Shown here: one piece after another, positions 17,239 through 26,428 of the stretch
Layout of the letters: every line of letters begins with the position of its first letter
Numbering within the stretch: the stretch's first letter is position 1
NCBI GenBank assembly: GCA_016929065.1
Contig: JAFGJO010000038.1
Coordinates: forward strand, 102,680-166,679
Direction of reading: 5' to 3'
DNA length: 64,000 nucleotides
Source of the DNA: Spirochaetales bacterium
GTDB lineage: Bacteria; Spirochaetota; Spirochaetia; SZUA-6; RPPD01
Translations under genes and position numbers: made by a program
Notes under the pieces: model-generated
Told to the model about the DNA's origin: nothing
Databases searched by the model: none
The model's input: the letters and a program-made list of their open reading frames with translations, nothing else

Positions 17239-18273
17239 ATGATGATTATGGGCAGAGGATATGAACAGCAGGATCTACTCGCATTAGCGCTCATGAGAGT
17301 CGGTTTTTTACGGCCGAAGGAGCGTCTTTTGCTGTACGAATTGCTTGAATCAGGAGAGCATTTTTCACGGCTTACTGGTGAAACTCTCACCGGACTCGTC
17401 GGCAGAAACCTTAAATTAAAGGTATTCCAGCCTGAAATCTACCTGAAACAGGCAGAAGAAGACCAAAAATACTTGACGTTACGAAATATTCAATGCACTT
17501 TTTACTATAATAAAGATTATCCTGCGTTGTTGAAAACAATTTATGATCCGCCGCTTGTTTTGTATTACCGGGGAAATCTGAACTTGAACGAAACCCATAC
17601 GGTTGCTGTCGTGGGTACTCGTACTCCGGACAAGGCCGCTGGAAAAGCCGCATATAAGTTTGGTTTTGAATGTGCTGATGCGGGTGTCCCGGTGATTTCC
17701 GGCCTTGCGCGGGGAATTGACCGGGAAGTACATCAGGGGTGTGTGGATAACAAAGGCCGGGCAGTGGCGATTCTCGGTTCCGGTGTTGATTGTGTGTATC
17801 CCGTGACAAACAGACGGCTCGCCGAATCAATTTTGATGAACGATGGGGCAATCGCCAGTGAATATCCTCCGGGAACACCGCCGGCGAAGTATCACTTTCC
17901 GGCCCGAAACAGAATCATCAGCGGATTAAGCGATGCAGTGGTGATTGTGCAGGCGCCGGAACGGTCAGGCGCTTTGATAACCGCAGATTATGCACTGGAA
18001 CAGGGGCGTGATCTTGTAGTGCACGAAACCGGCGTTGAAGGGATAGTCAGTGCGGGGAGCCGTGCATTGGTCCAGGATGGCGCGCGTGTTGTTTCCTCCT
18101 GTGATAATTTGTATTCAGACGTGCAGAAAGCGGAGTCTGCAGGAAATTTGAATGATATTTTTCAAAGGGCGGTTAATCAAAACGGCACAATACAGGAAAT
18201 GAACCAGCTTATTGAAATGGAAATACAGGAAAAAATCGTTGTGAAAAACGGTGAATACTACTGGAGAAATTAA
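17239..18273 (+). CDS. dprA: DNA-processing protein DprA/Smf
   Basis: A 344-residue protein that loads RecA on single-stranded DNA in transforming bacteria. The Rossmann-type core is clear: 'VAVVGTRTPDKAAGKAAYKFG', 'VISGLARGIDREVHQGC', 'VAILGSGVDCVYP', 'SEYPPGTPPAKYHFPARNRIISGLSDAVVIVQAPERSGALITADYALEQGRDL'. A degenerate helical N-terminus and a short C-terminal extension flank it. The first codons are TTG ATG ATG ATT ATG; I use the ATG at 17239. It is followed directly by topA, an order also found in Bacillus. Confidence 0.95.
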   Translation: MMIMGRGYEQQDLLALALMRVGFLRPKERLLLYELLESGEHFSRLTGETLTGLVGRNLKLKVFQPEIYLKQAEEDQKYLTLRNIQCTFYYNKDYPALLKTIYDPPLVLYYRGNLNLNETHTVAVVGTRTPDKAAGKAAYKFGFECADAGVPVISGLARGIDREVHQGCVDNKGRAVAILGSGVDCVYPVTNRRLAESILMNDGAIASEYPPGTPPAKYHFPARNRIISGLSDAVVIVQAPERSGALITADYALEQGRDLVVHETGVEGIVSAGSRALVQDGARVVSSCDNLYSDVQKAESAGNLNDIFQRAVNQNGTIQEMNQLIEMEIQEKIVVKNGEYYWRN

Positions 18274-20418
18274 ATGGCGAATGTGAACGGAAAAAAGAAT
18301 ATTCTGCTCATCGTTGAATCACCTGCAAAGGCAAAAACGATAGAAAAGTATATTGGTGAGGGCTACACAGTCGAGGCTTCCATGGGGCATCTGATTGACC
18401 TTCCCAAATCAAGAATTGCAGTGGATGTGGACAATAATTTTGAACCGGAATACATTACTGTACGCGGTAAAGCAAAGATATTGAAAATGCTTGTACAGAA
18501 ATCGCGGAAAATTGAAAAGGTACTGCTTGCCTCCGACCCTGACCGGGAAGGTGAAGCGATTTCATACCATATCAAAAACGCATTGCTCAAAAAAAATCCG
18601 GATCTTGAGTTTGAACGGATTATTTTCAATGAAATTACTCCGAAGGCAATCAGGGAGTCTGTTCTGCATCCCCGGCAGATCGATGATAAAAAGGTGAATG
18701 CCCAGAAAGCACGGCGCGTGTTGGATCGGCTCGTCGGTTACAATCTTTCTCCGCTTTTATGGAGCAAGGTGAAAAACGGGCTGTCAGCCGGCCGGGTACA
18801 GTCTGTGGCCTTGCGGCTGATCTGCGAGAGGGAAAATGAGGTTGAAGCGTTCATTCCGGAAGAGTACTGGACACTGAGCGCACTGCTTGACAAGGGCAAA
18901 AAAAGTTTTGAGGCACAGCTTGTAAAATATAAGGATTCCAAACCTGAACTGAAATCAAAGAAAGACGTTGAACTCATCAGTGATACCCTGAAAGATCTCC
19001 TGTTTGCTGTCTCAGATATAAAAAATACCGAGAAAATTTCCAAACCAAAGGCACCGTATACAACATCGAAGCTCCAGCAGGCAGCTGCAAACCGGCTTGG
19101 TTTTACATCCCGGAAAACCATGCAAATTGCCCAGCAGCTGTATGAAGGGATAAATATTGGTTCATCGCGGATCGGGTTGATTACCTACATGCGTACTGAC
19201 TCTACCAGAATAGCCCAGTCCGCCCTTGATGAGGTGAGAGCCTTTATCGGTAAAAATTATCCCGATGAGCTGCCTGAGACACAGATCAGCTACACTGTTT
19301 CACAAAAAGCACAGGATGCTCATGAAGCCATCCGGCCGACCTATGTTGACAATACGCCCGACAGCATCAAGGACTCACTGACAAAGGACCAGCACAAGCT
19401 GTACAGTATCATCTGGGAACAATTTGTTTCTTCACAGATGAACCCGATGAAATCAATCAGCCGTTCCATCGATTTTTCAGCAGGGGAGGCAGTGTTCCGT
19501 GCCAGTGATACAAAAATTATTGAACCGGGATATCACAGTGTATTGAAGATGCTTTCCCCAAAAGACAAAAGGAAGGCATTGCCGACTTTTAAAATCGGCG
19601 AAGAACTTGAATGTGAGGGGTTCACCCCGGAACAGCATTTCACTTCCGGGCCCGCACGTTTTACCGATGCATCGATTGTCAAGATGCTCGAGGAGCAGGG
19701 GATCGGAAGGCCGTCGACCTATGCTCCAATTATTTCAGTTCTGCTTGACCGTTATTATGTGGTCAGGAAAAACAAACAGCTTGTGCCGACGCAGCTGGGC
19801 AGAATTATCAACGATATTCTTTCTTCTTCATTCCCTGATGTACTGAATGTGGGATTCACCGCAGAAATGGAAAAAAAACTTGACCTGGTTGAAGAAGACA
19901 AAGAGGAATGGGTCAAGATATTGAAAGATTTCTTTTTCCCGTTCAAAGAAACAGTGGACAAGGTGATGAATTCCCTGGAATCAATCAAGGGGGTCATGGA
20001 CGAGCCGACAGAGTTCAGCTGTGAAAAGTGCGGCAGGCCGATGGTAAAAAAACTGGGCAGATTCGGTTTTTTCCTGGCATGCTCCGGGTTTCCGGAATGC
20101 AAAAGCACAAAACCAGTCCCGCTCGGCGACTGTCCCCGTGAGAGCTGTAATGGCAAAATTATTGCGCGAAGACGCGCCGGCGGAAAGGGCAGGGAGTTTT
20201 ACGGGTGTACCAATTATCCGGAATGCGAATTTTTCACCCAATACAAACCGATCAACCAGAAATGTCCCAAATGCGGCCAGTCGCTTGTTGAGAAAGAAGA
20301 CAAAAAACGCGGTTCATATAAATCATGTATTACTCCCGAGTGCACCTATCTGCATGTCGATGAAGAGGCGCTGCGGGAAAATGCGGTTGAGGAGGTCCAG
20401 GAGAACGGTGCGGAATAA
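18274..20418 (+). CDS. topA: DNA topoisomerase I
   Basis: A 714-residue type IA topoisomerase that relaxes negative supercoils. The Toprim domain begins 'LLIVESPAKAKTIEKYIG' with 'ASDPDREGEAI'; the active-site tyrosine lies in 'GLITYMRTDSTRI' near residue 308. The C-terminus holds three zinc-ribbon repeats: 'CEKCGRPM...CSGFPEC', 'CPRESC...CTNYPEC' and 'CPKCGQ...CITPEC'. The ATG follows dprA with no gap, and the 3' end overlaps xerC by 11 bases. Confidence 0.97.
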   Translation: MANVNGKKNILLIVESPAKAKTIEKYIGEGYTVEASMGHLIDLPKSRIAVDVDNNFEPEYITVRGKAKILKMLVQKSRKIEKVLLASDPDREGEAISYHIKNALLKKNPDLEFERIIFNEITPKAIRESVLHPRQIDDKKVNAQKARRVLDRLVGYNLSPLLWSKVKNGLSAGRVQSVALRLICERENEVEAFIPEEYWTLSALLDKGKKSFEAQLVKYKDSKPELKSKKDVELISDTLKDLLFAVSDIKNTEKISKPKAPYTTSKLQQAAANRLGFTSRKTMQIAQQLYEGINIGSSRIGLITYMRTDSTRIAQSALDEVRAFIGKNYPDELPETQISYTVSQKAQDAHEAIRPTYVDNTPDSIKDSLTKDQHKLYSIIWEQFVSSQMNPMKSISRSIDFSAGEAVFRASDTKIIEPGYHSVLKMLSPKDKRKALPTFKIGEELECEGFTPEQHFTSGPARFTDASIVKMLEEQGIGRPSTYAPIISVLLDRYYVVRKNKQLVPTQLGRIINDILSSSFPDVLNVGFTAEMEKKLDLVEEDKEEWVKILKDFFFPFKETVDKVMNSLESIKGVMDEPTEFSCEKCGRPMVKKLGRFGFFLACSGFPECKSTKPVPLGDCPRESCNGKIIARRRAGGKGREFYGCTNYPECEFFTQYKPINQKCPKCGQSLVEKEDKKRGSYKSCITPECTYLHVDEEALRENAVEEVQENGAE

Positions 20419-21316
20419 ATATCTGGAATATTTGCGAAGCGTACGGAATCTCTCTGTTAATACCATTTCGTCGTATGAAAAGGATATTGCACTCTTCGAT
20501 GCGTTTTTGGCTGTTTCCGGATACACAGAAGATGAAATGGAAATTAAGCAGGTGCGTGAATTTGTCGCATGGCTGTCAAAGAAACAGCTTTCTCCTAAAT
20601 CAATCAATCGCGTACTTTCATGTATCCGCGGTTACTACCGGTTCAAGCAGCGGTATGGATATGCAATGGCAAACCCGTTTCATGGTATCCGGTCGCTGAA
20701 AGTCAACAAATGGCTGCCTTCGTTTCTATTCGAGGAGGAAACAGCCGAACTGCTTGCCCTGCCGGAAGCAGGTGCGCTTGAATCGCGGGACCGTTTTATT
20801 TTTGAATTTCTCTATTCGACGGGGGCGCGTATCAGTGAGGCGGTGGCCCTGAATGTTACCGATCTCAACCTTCGTGATGGAAGTGTCAAGGTCTTCGGCA
20901 AAGGCCGCAAGGAGCGGATCGTATTTATGGGTGAGCAGGCGCGGGCTGTATGCAAGGAATATCTTATGCACCGCAAACAGTATATCCGCGATCATGCAGG
21001 GGAAGAGACTGCAACCCAGGCTTTGTTCATCAATAAAAATGGAACACGGATCACCACAAGGGGCGTCAGGACAATTTTTTTCAAATATATACAGAAACTT
21101 CGTGTGGCAAAAAAAATTACCCCGCATACCCTGCGGCATTCTTTTGCGACACATATTTTAAACAATGGAGCGGATATCCGGGTTGTCCAGGAACTTCTGG
21201 GGCATGCAAGCCTTTCGACAACTCAAATATATACACATGTGGGAATTGAGCGGCTGAAAAATATTTATTTAACTGCACATCCGCATGCAAAAATCAATGA
21301 ACAGGAAAACAAATGA
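20408..21316 (+). CDS. xerC: Tyrosine recombinase, XerC/CodV-like
   Basis: A 302-residue recombinase. Catalytic segments are '[12 protein letters not shown]', 'GKGRKERIV', '[12 protein letters not shown]' and '[33 protein letters not shown]'; the ending is XerC-like. The order topA-xerC-hslV-hslU matches the Bacillus topA-trmFO-codV-clpQ-clpY region with trmFO absent. The GTG at 20408 has AGGAG 4 bases upstream; the track ORF extends 90 codons into topA in another frame and is a shadow there. Confidence 0.88.
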   Translation: MRNKYLEYLRSVRNLSVNTISSYEKDIALFDAFLAVSGYTEDEMEIKQVREFVAWLSKKQLSPKSINRVLSCIRGYYRFKQRYGYAMANPFHGIRSLKVNKWLPSFLFEEETAELLALPEAGALESRDRFIFEFLYSTGARISEAVALNVTDLNLRDGSVKVFGKGRKERIVFMGEQARAVCKEYLMHRKQYIRDHAGEETATQALFINKNGTRITTRGVRTIFFKYIQKLRVAKKITPHTLRHSFATHILNNGADIRVVQELLGHASLSTTQIYTHVGIERLKNIYLTAHPHAKINEQENK

Positions 21317-21864
21317 AACAGGAAAATATACAGCAATTTAGAGGTACAACAATTCTTGCCGTTCTTAAAAACGGAAAACTGGCAATGGGCGGTGACGGCC
21401 AGGTGACCTTCAACAATACAGTGCTCAAAGGCAATGCACGCAAGGTGCGGAAAATTGCGGACGGATCAATCGTTGTGGGATTTGCAGGTGCAACTGCGGA
21501 CGCGTTTACTTTATTTGAACGTTTTGAAGCAAAAATCAAGGAGTTCAGCGGGGATATGACCCGTGCGGCAGTGGAACTGGCAAAAGACTGGCGGACCGAC
21601 AGAATGCTCCGGCGGCTTGAGGCCATGCTTCTGGCGGGAAATAACGAGAAAATACTGCTGATCTCCGGAACCGGTGATGTTGTTGAACCAGAAGAGGGGA
21701 TTATCGCCATCGGATCAGGCGGAAACTATGCCTTTTCAGCGGCGCTGGCACTGAACGACACCTCAAAACTGAGTGCGAAAGAAATTGTCATGAAGTCTTT
21801 GCAGATCGCTGCACGCATTTGTATTTTTACAAACAGCGAAATTATCGTGGAGGAAATTGAATGA
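21313..21864 (+). CDS. hslV: ATP-dependent protease subunit HslV (ClpQ)
   Basis: A 183-residue N-terminal-nucleophile peptidase, partner of HslU. '[23 protein letters not shown]' holds the catalytic threonine, but here it is preceded by an 11-residue leader ([11 protein letters not shown]) that must be removed to expose it; many HslV proteins carry only a short leader. '[11 protein letters not shown]' and '[12 protein letters not shown]' are family motifs. It overlaps xerC and hslU by four bases each (ATGA), so the three are translationally coupled. Confidence 0.96.
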   Translation: MKQENIQQFRGTTILAVLKNGKLAMGGDGQVTFNNTVLKGNARKVRKIADGSIVVGFAGATADAFTLFERFEAKIKEFSGDMTRAAVELAKDWRTDRMLRRLEAMLLAGNNEKILLISGTGDVVEPEEGIIAIGSGGNYAFSAALALNDTSKLSAKEIVMKSLQIAARICIFTNSEIIVEEIE

Positions 21865-23246
21865 AAATTGAAATGGACAAGCTCACGCCAAAAGAAATCG
21901 TGGCTGAGCTGGACAAATATATAATTGGCCAGAATAAGGCCAAACGGTCGGTGGCAATTGCTCTTCGAAACAGATATCGTCGGACACGTCTTCCCGAAGA
22001 GCTGCGTGATGAAGTTGCGCCGAAAAACATTATCATGATCGGACCGACCGGTGTCGGAAAAACAGAAATCGCCAAAAGACTGGCGCGGCTGACCGGTGCT
22101 CCATTTATCAAGGTTGAGGCCACGAAATATACCGAAGTCGGATACGTGGGACGTGATGTGGAATCAATGGTCCGCGATCTTATGTCGGTCGGCATTTCTC
22201 TTGTGAGGCAGGAGTTTTTCGAGACAGTACAGCAGGAGGCAGAAAAGCGCGCCGAAGAGGCCCTGCTGGATCTTTTGCTCCCGGGTATAAAAAAACCGGT
22301 GCGGTCGGTACGGCCCGGTGACACCGAACCGATTGTGCAGGAGATAGCAACCACCGAAGATACAGGTTCAACACGGGAACGTTTCCGTGAAAAACTGAGA
22401 AAAGGCGAACTCGATGAAAAAATGGTCGAAATCAATATTACCAAAAATTCCATGCCGCAGATCGAAATATTCTCGGGCGGGATGAATCTTGAGGATCTCG
22501 ATATCAACCTTGGAAACAGCCTTGGAAACATATTCGGCGGAAAAAAGAAGAAAAAAAATGTTACGGTAAAGCAGGCGAAAGAAGTGCTGTTTAATGATGA
22601 ACGCAACAAGCTGATTGACATGGACCGTGTCGCTGAAATTGCGAAAGAGCGCGTTGAGGAGATGGGAATAATTTTTATCGATGAAATCGACAAAATTGCC
22701 TCGTCGAACAACAGAATGGGGGCTGATGTATCCCGGGAGGGTGTGCAGCGTGATATTCTGCCGATTGTCGAGGGGTCGAAAGTAAATACCCGCCATGGCA
22801 TGATTGACACTGCTCATATTCTGTTCATTGCAGCCGGCGCATTTCATATGTCGAAACCGTCTGACCTTATCCCTGAACTTCAGGGACGGTTTCCGCTCCG
22901 TGTAGAACTGCAGGCGCTGACGAGCAAGGATTTTCAGCAGATACTCACCCAGCCGAAAAATGCGCTCATCCGACAGTATATTGAGCTGTTGAAAACCGAA
23001 GAAGTAACCCTGGATTTCAAGGATGAAGCGATTACGCGGTTATCAGAAATCGCAACCGATGTGAACACAAAAACAGAAAATATCGGAGCCAGAAGACTTC
23101 ATACAATTATGGAGTCCCTGCTTGAGGATGTTTCGTTTCATGCACCTGATATGAAAGGGCAGACCATTGAAATTACAAGACAGTATGTTGATGATCGGCT
23201 GAATGCGATCATCGAGGACAGGGATGTGACCAGATTTATTTTATAG
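21861..23246 (+). CDS. hslU: ATP-dependent unfoldase HslU (ClpY)
   Basis: A 461-residue AAA+ ATPase that unfolds substrates for HslV. The Walker A is '[12 protein letters not shown]' near residue 60, the pore-loop region '[16 protein letters not shown]' follows, the intermediate domain spans about residues 110-240, and the Walker B is '[10 protein letters not shown]'. The C-terminal 'DVTRFIL' is the tail that docks into HslV and triggers it. It is the last gene before the flagellar block. Confidence 0.97.
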   Translation: MKIEMDKLTPKEIVAELDKYIIGQNKAKRSVAIALRNRYRRTRLPEELRDEVAPKNIIMIGPTGVGKTEIAKRLARLTGAPFIKVEATKYTEVGYVGRDVESMVRDLMSVGISLVRQEFFETVQQEAEKRAEEALLDLLLPGIKKPVRSVRPGDTEPIVQEIATTEDTGSTRERFREKLRKGELDEKMVEINITKNSMPQIEIFSGGMNLEDLDINLGNSLGNIFGGKKKKKNVTVKQAKEVLFNDERNKLIDMDRVAEIAKERVEEMGIIFIDEIDKIASSNNRMGADVSREGVQRDILPIVEGSKVNTRHGMIDTAHILFIAAGAFHMSKPSDLIPELQGRFPLRVELQALTSKDFQQILTQPKNALIRQYIELLKTEEVTLDFKDEAITRLSEIATDVNTKTENIGARRLHTIMESLLEDVSFHAPDMKGQTIEITRQYVDDRLNAIIEDRDVTRFIL

Positions 23247-23250
23247 TGAA

Positions 23251-23352
23251 TCAGCAATTATCCAAATCAGGATTATTGCTGACCACAGAAAATGGGGGAC
23301 AGCTAAAAAATGAAGTTTTTAACTGTCCAGGAGAAGCGGTAACTTTCCGCTT
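23251..23352 (+). promoter_or_regulatory. Three hairpins between hslU and flgB
   Basis: Stem 1 at 23251-23282 has 13-base arms with one mismatch. Stem 2 at 23297-23328 has 13-base arms with one mismatch (GGACAG.TAAAAA / TTTTTA.CTGTCC). Stem 3 at 23334-23352 is AAGCGG/CCGCTT with a 7-base loop, followed by an A run, not a T run. None is a clean terminator, so they more likely affect mRNA processing or read-through into the flagellar genes. Confidence 0.6.
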
Positions 23353-23397
23353 AAAAAAAAAGGCATTGTGTCGACAATAAGAGGGAGGGGGGAAACA

Positions 23398-23829
23398 ATG
23401 TTTTTTAATAAGACGTTTGACAGAAATCTTTACTTGTTACAAAAATCCATGGATGCCTCTATCCTTCGCTATAATGTGACCGCGGACAACATCACCAATG
23501 CGGATACGCCGAATTTCAAGCGTAAAGTGGTGAGTTTTGAATCGGAATTGAAACGGGTACAGGATCTGGAGAAAGTTCAGTTGCCGTTCGAAGGGGCTCT
23601 CACCGATGAATCAAGGGATCTTTCTTTTATAGATGCCCGGAACATCTATGAGGTCGAACCGAATGTCACCCTGGATTACCTCACCACATCCGACAATAAT
23701 GGAAACAACGTTGATCTTGAGGAAGAAACCATGACAGCCATGAATACCCAGCTGAAATACCAGGCGATGCTGTATGCGACAAACAGCGAGTTCCAGCGGA
23801 TGAATATTGCCCTGTCGATGCGGGCATAA
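23398..23829 (+). CDS. flgB: Flagellar basal-body rod protein FlgB
   Basis: A 143-residue proximal rod protein. The N-terminal 'ASILRYNVTADNITNADTPNFKRK' and the C-terminal 'MTAMNTQLKYQAMLYATNSEFQRMNIAL' are the conserved helices that form the axial D0 coiled coil. It begins the structural flagellar genes. The ATG at 23398 has a strong GGGAGGGGGG ribosome site, so the ten extra residues of the track ORF are dropped. Confidence 0.95.
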   Translation: MFFNKTFDRNLYLLQKSMDASILRYNVTADNITNADTPNFKRKVVSFESELKRVQDLEKVQLPFEGALTDESRDLSFIDARNIYEVEPNVTLDYLTTSDNNGNNVDLEEETMTAMNTQLKYQAMLYATNSEFQRMNIALSMRA

Positions 23830-23841
23830 AGGAGATAAAAG

Positions 23842-24300
23842 ATGGGAATGTTTACTGCGATTAATACCGGTGCCTCAGGCCTGACCGCGCAGCGGATGCG
23901 GCTTGATGTTATTTCGGACAACATAGCAAATGCCGATGCAACCAGGACCCCGGAGGGCGGAGTATTTCACCGGAGCCGTGTGATCTTTAAACCACGGGTA
24001 TCCCAGCCGTACTGGCGGAGTCCGTTTCTGCCGGAAGCGCTCGATTCGGAAATCGGCCGCGGTGTGCGGGTGGACAGTATTCAGAAAGATACTGATACCC
24101 AGACACGTCTTGTGTGGGATCCGTCACATCCTGATGCGATTGTCTCCGGCCCAAAAAAAGGCTATGTCGAATATCCGAATGTGAATGTGGTGACAGAAAT
24201 GACTGACATGATTTCCGCGTCGAGATCCTATGAGGCAAATGTCAGCATGATTAATGGATCAAAGTCCATGTTTTTGAAAGCTCTGGAAATCGGGAGGTAA
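23842..24300 (+). CDS. flgC: Flagellar basal-body rod protein FlgC
   Basis: A 152-residue rod protein with the family start 'TAINTGASGLTAQRMRLDVISDNIANADATRTPEGG' and the end 'VEYPNVNVVTEMTDMISASRSYEANVSMINGSKSMF'. It assembles above FlgB in the rod crossing the periplasmic space. GGAGATAAAAG precedes the ATG; fliE follows after 6 bases. Confidence 0.96.
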   Translation: MGMFTAINTGASGLTAQRMRLDVISDNIANADATRTPEGGVFHRSRVIFKPRVSQPYWRSPFLPEALDSEIGRGVRVDSIQKDTDTQTRLVWDPSHPDAIVSGPKKGYVEYPNVNVVTEMTDMISASRSYEANVSMINGSKSMFLKALEIGR

Positions 24301-24306
24301 TAGAGT

Positions 24307-24651
24307 ATGATGCCGGATTTTTACACATTTGACCGTATCTCGCGTGAATCCTTTACATTGACACAGGACAGTGTCAATACATTGAAGCGATTGATGGAAA
24401 AGGATTACAGTGAAGAAACACCAAAACCGGAATCCAGTTTCGGCCAGCTCCTCATGAAGGCGCTTGGAGATGTGAACGCCGAACAGACAAACATGTACGC
24501 GCTCACCGAACAGCTGAGGACAGATCCGGATTCAATAAATATTCATGATTTGACGATTGCGAGTGCGAAGGCCAACCTTTCGCTGTCAATGACAAAAGAG
24601 CTCCTGGAACGGGGAATACGGGCCTACAAGGAGATTATTAACGTACGGTAA
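24307..24651 (+). CDS. fliE: Flagellar hook-basal body protein FliE
   Basis: A 114-residue adaptor between the MS ring and the rod. The central 'SSFGQLLMKALGDVNAEQTNMYALTEQLRTDPDSINIHDLTIASAKANLSLSMTKELLERGIRAYKEI' stretch matches FliE. Two Met codons open the gene; the first is used here, behind GGGAGGTAA. Position between flgC and fliF is canonical. Confidence 0.94.
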   Translation: MMPDFYTFDRISRESFTLTQDSVNTLKRLMEKDYSEETPKPESSFGQLLMKALGDVNAEQTNMYALTEQLRTDPDSINIHDLTIASAKANLSLSMTKELLERGIRAYKEIINVR

Positions 24652-24703
24652 TTACACCATGGAAGGTGCATGACAACACGGACGTTCATCAACGGGAGGG
24701 GAC

Positions 24704-26425
24704 ATGAACGAATGGCTTAAGAGAATTCTGGAACAGATCCAGGCGGTCTGGAAAAGAATCAATGTAACACAACGGATACTTATCTTTTCAATAGCAGGTG
24801 TGGTGATTATTGCTGTCATCCTGCTCTTTGTATTCAGCGCATCACCGACGCGCCCGGCGATTTTTCAGACTGCAATCGCAGACGAAGCCCAGTTGTTTCG
24901 TATTGGCCAGAGGCTGGATCAGGAAAATGTTCCCTATTCAATACAGGAAGGCATGATCTTTGTCAATGATGACAAAACGGCGATGCGTATGCGCAGCCTT
25001 CTTGTCCGTGAGGACCTGGTCCCAAAAAATATTGATCCCTGGGCCATTTTCGATGTGGAGCGCTGGACGAGTACCCAATTCAAGGACGATATTAATCTGC
25101 AGCGTGCAATCGAAGAAAAACTACGGCAGCATATTCTCGCAATTGACGACATCGATTCTGCGAATGTCAGCCTGGTTGTTTCAAAACCGACGACATTCCG
25201 GGAGGATGAAGAACCCACAAAGGTTTCGGTTGCGATTACCGCCAAACCGGGGAGCGATATCCTGCAGAACCACAAAAAGGTTGAGGGCATCGAAAAGCTC
25301 ATTTCTTACGGCGTCGGGGGCCTTACCCGCGAAAATATCGCAATCATTGACAAAATGACCGGAACACAAATCAATGATTTTGATGATCCGATGCTGCAGA
25401 AAATCAACGAAATCGATATTGTCAAAAAGCAGCTCGCTTTGAAAAAAGAAATTGAAGTGAAGCTTCGAAAAGATATCTATGCAGGATTAAGCAAACTGTA
25501 TACCCCTGACCGTGTTGAAGTACTTAATATCGATATGGATCTGGATATATTCAAGCGCACGACCGATGCAGAGGAATATACTCCCATTACACTTATCCCC
25601 GACAATCCCCGAACTCCCTACGATGAAACAAAAGTGGTGGAATATATCACACAGAAAAAACTCATCGAAATGCAGGAGTTTGAAGGAACAGGATTTACCC
25701 CCCAGGGTCCTCCCGGTTCCGAGGGCCAAACACCCCCTGCATATAAAGACCTTTCCAATCTTGTCGGCCGGTACAAGAAAAACCTGGAAAACATCGTGAA
25801 TGTCGTGAACAAGAAAATCATCAAGCAGGAAGACCGGCCATGGAACATCAAGCGGCTTTCCATAAGTGTCGCGGTAGACGGAAAATGGGAAAAAGAGTAT
25901 GACCCGAACAGCTCGACTGACGTTATGATCGACGAACAGGGAAGAATCCAGAGAAAATACATTCCTGTCGGAGATGAGGAACTCCGCCGTGCGCAGTCAC
26001 TTGTTGAAGGGGCCGTTGGCTATAATCCGGTACGAAGTGATCAGGTGAAGGTCATTCATTACCAGTTTGACCGCACCGCCGAGTTTGAAGCAGAGAATGA
26101 CCGGTATCGGTCACAAAAGCAGTTGCAAGTGATTATTATGTGGATCATAATAGGAATCGGCATGGTGATTGTCGCGATTATTGCATTCCGGCTTCTTTCG
26201 AGGTATTTTGAGAGAAGAAGGCGCCTCAAAGAAGAGGAACTTGCGCGGCAGCACCAGGCAATGCGTGAAGCAGCGCTTCGGAGCGCAGAAGAGAAGGGTG
26301 TTGATGTTGAGCTTTCAGTAGAGGAGCGGGCGCGTCTTGAGATGCAGGAAAATGCAATCAATATGGCCCGTGAACATCCGGAAGATGTCGCTCAGCTCAT
26401 CAGAACCTGGCTATTGGAGGAATAA
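24704..26425 (+). CDS. fliF: Flagellar MS-ring protein FliF
   Basis: A 573-residue ring protein with two transmembrane helices (about residues 25-45 and 470-492) and a large periplasmic part of ring-building motifs ('FQTAIADEAQLFRIGQRLDQENVPYSI', 'ALKKEIEVKLRKDIYAGLSKLYTPDRV'). The cytoplasmic tail ends 'INMAREHPEDVAQLIRTWLLEE', the segment that binds FliG. It is the base on which rotor and export apparatus assemble. The start follows GGGAGGGGAC. Confidence 0.96.
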   Translation: MNEWLKRILEQIQAVWKRINVTQRILIFSIAGVVIIAVILLFVFSASPTRPAIFQTAIADEAQLFRIGQRLDQENVPYSIQEGMIFVNDDKTAMRMRSLLVREDLVPKNIDPWAIFDVERWTSTQFKDDINLQRAIEEKLRQHILAIDDIDSANVSLVVSKPTTFREDEEPTKVSVAITAKPGSDILQNHKKVEGIEKLISYGVGGLTRENIAIIDKMTGTQINDFDDPMLQKINEIDIVKKQLALKKEIEVKLRKDIYAGLSKLYTPDRVEVLNIDMDLDIFKRTTDAEEYTPITLIPDNPRTPYDETKVVEYITQKKLIEMQEFEGTGFTPQGPPGSEGQTPPAYKDLSNLVGRYKKNLENIVNVVNKKIIKQEDRPWNIKRLSISVAVDGKWEKEYDPNSSTDVMIDEQGRIQRKYIPVGDEELRRAQSLVEGAVGYNPVRSDQVKVIHYQFDRTAEFEAENDRYRSQKQLQVIIMWIIIGIGMVIVAIIAFRLLSRYFERRRRLKEEELARQHQAMREAALRSAEEKGVDVELSVEERARLEMQENAINMAREHPEDVAQLIRTWLLEE

Positions 26426-26428
26426 GGT

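Noticed and set aside
20138-20407. N-terminal extension of the xerC ORF
   Set aside because: Reads topA zinc-finger DNA in another frame; the GTG at 20408 has its own ribosome site.
15462-21316. The two tyrosine recombinases as phage or integron integrases
   Set aside because: Housekeeping context, Xer-like C-termini, and no attachment sites or phage genes.
21842-22810. 322-residue minus-strand ORF
   Set aside because: Serine-rich shadow lying antisense to hslU, whose motifs are all intact; the shadow has no domain.
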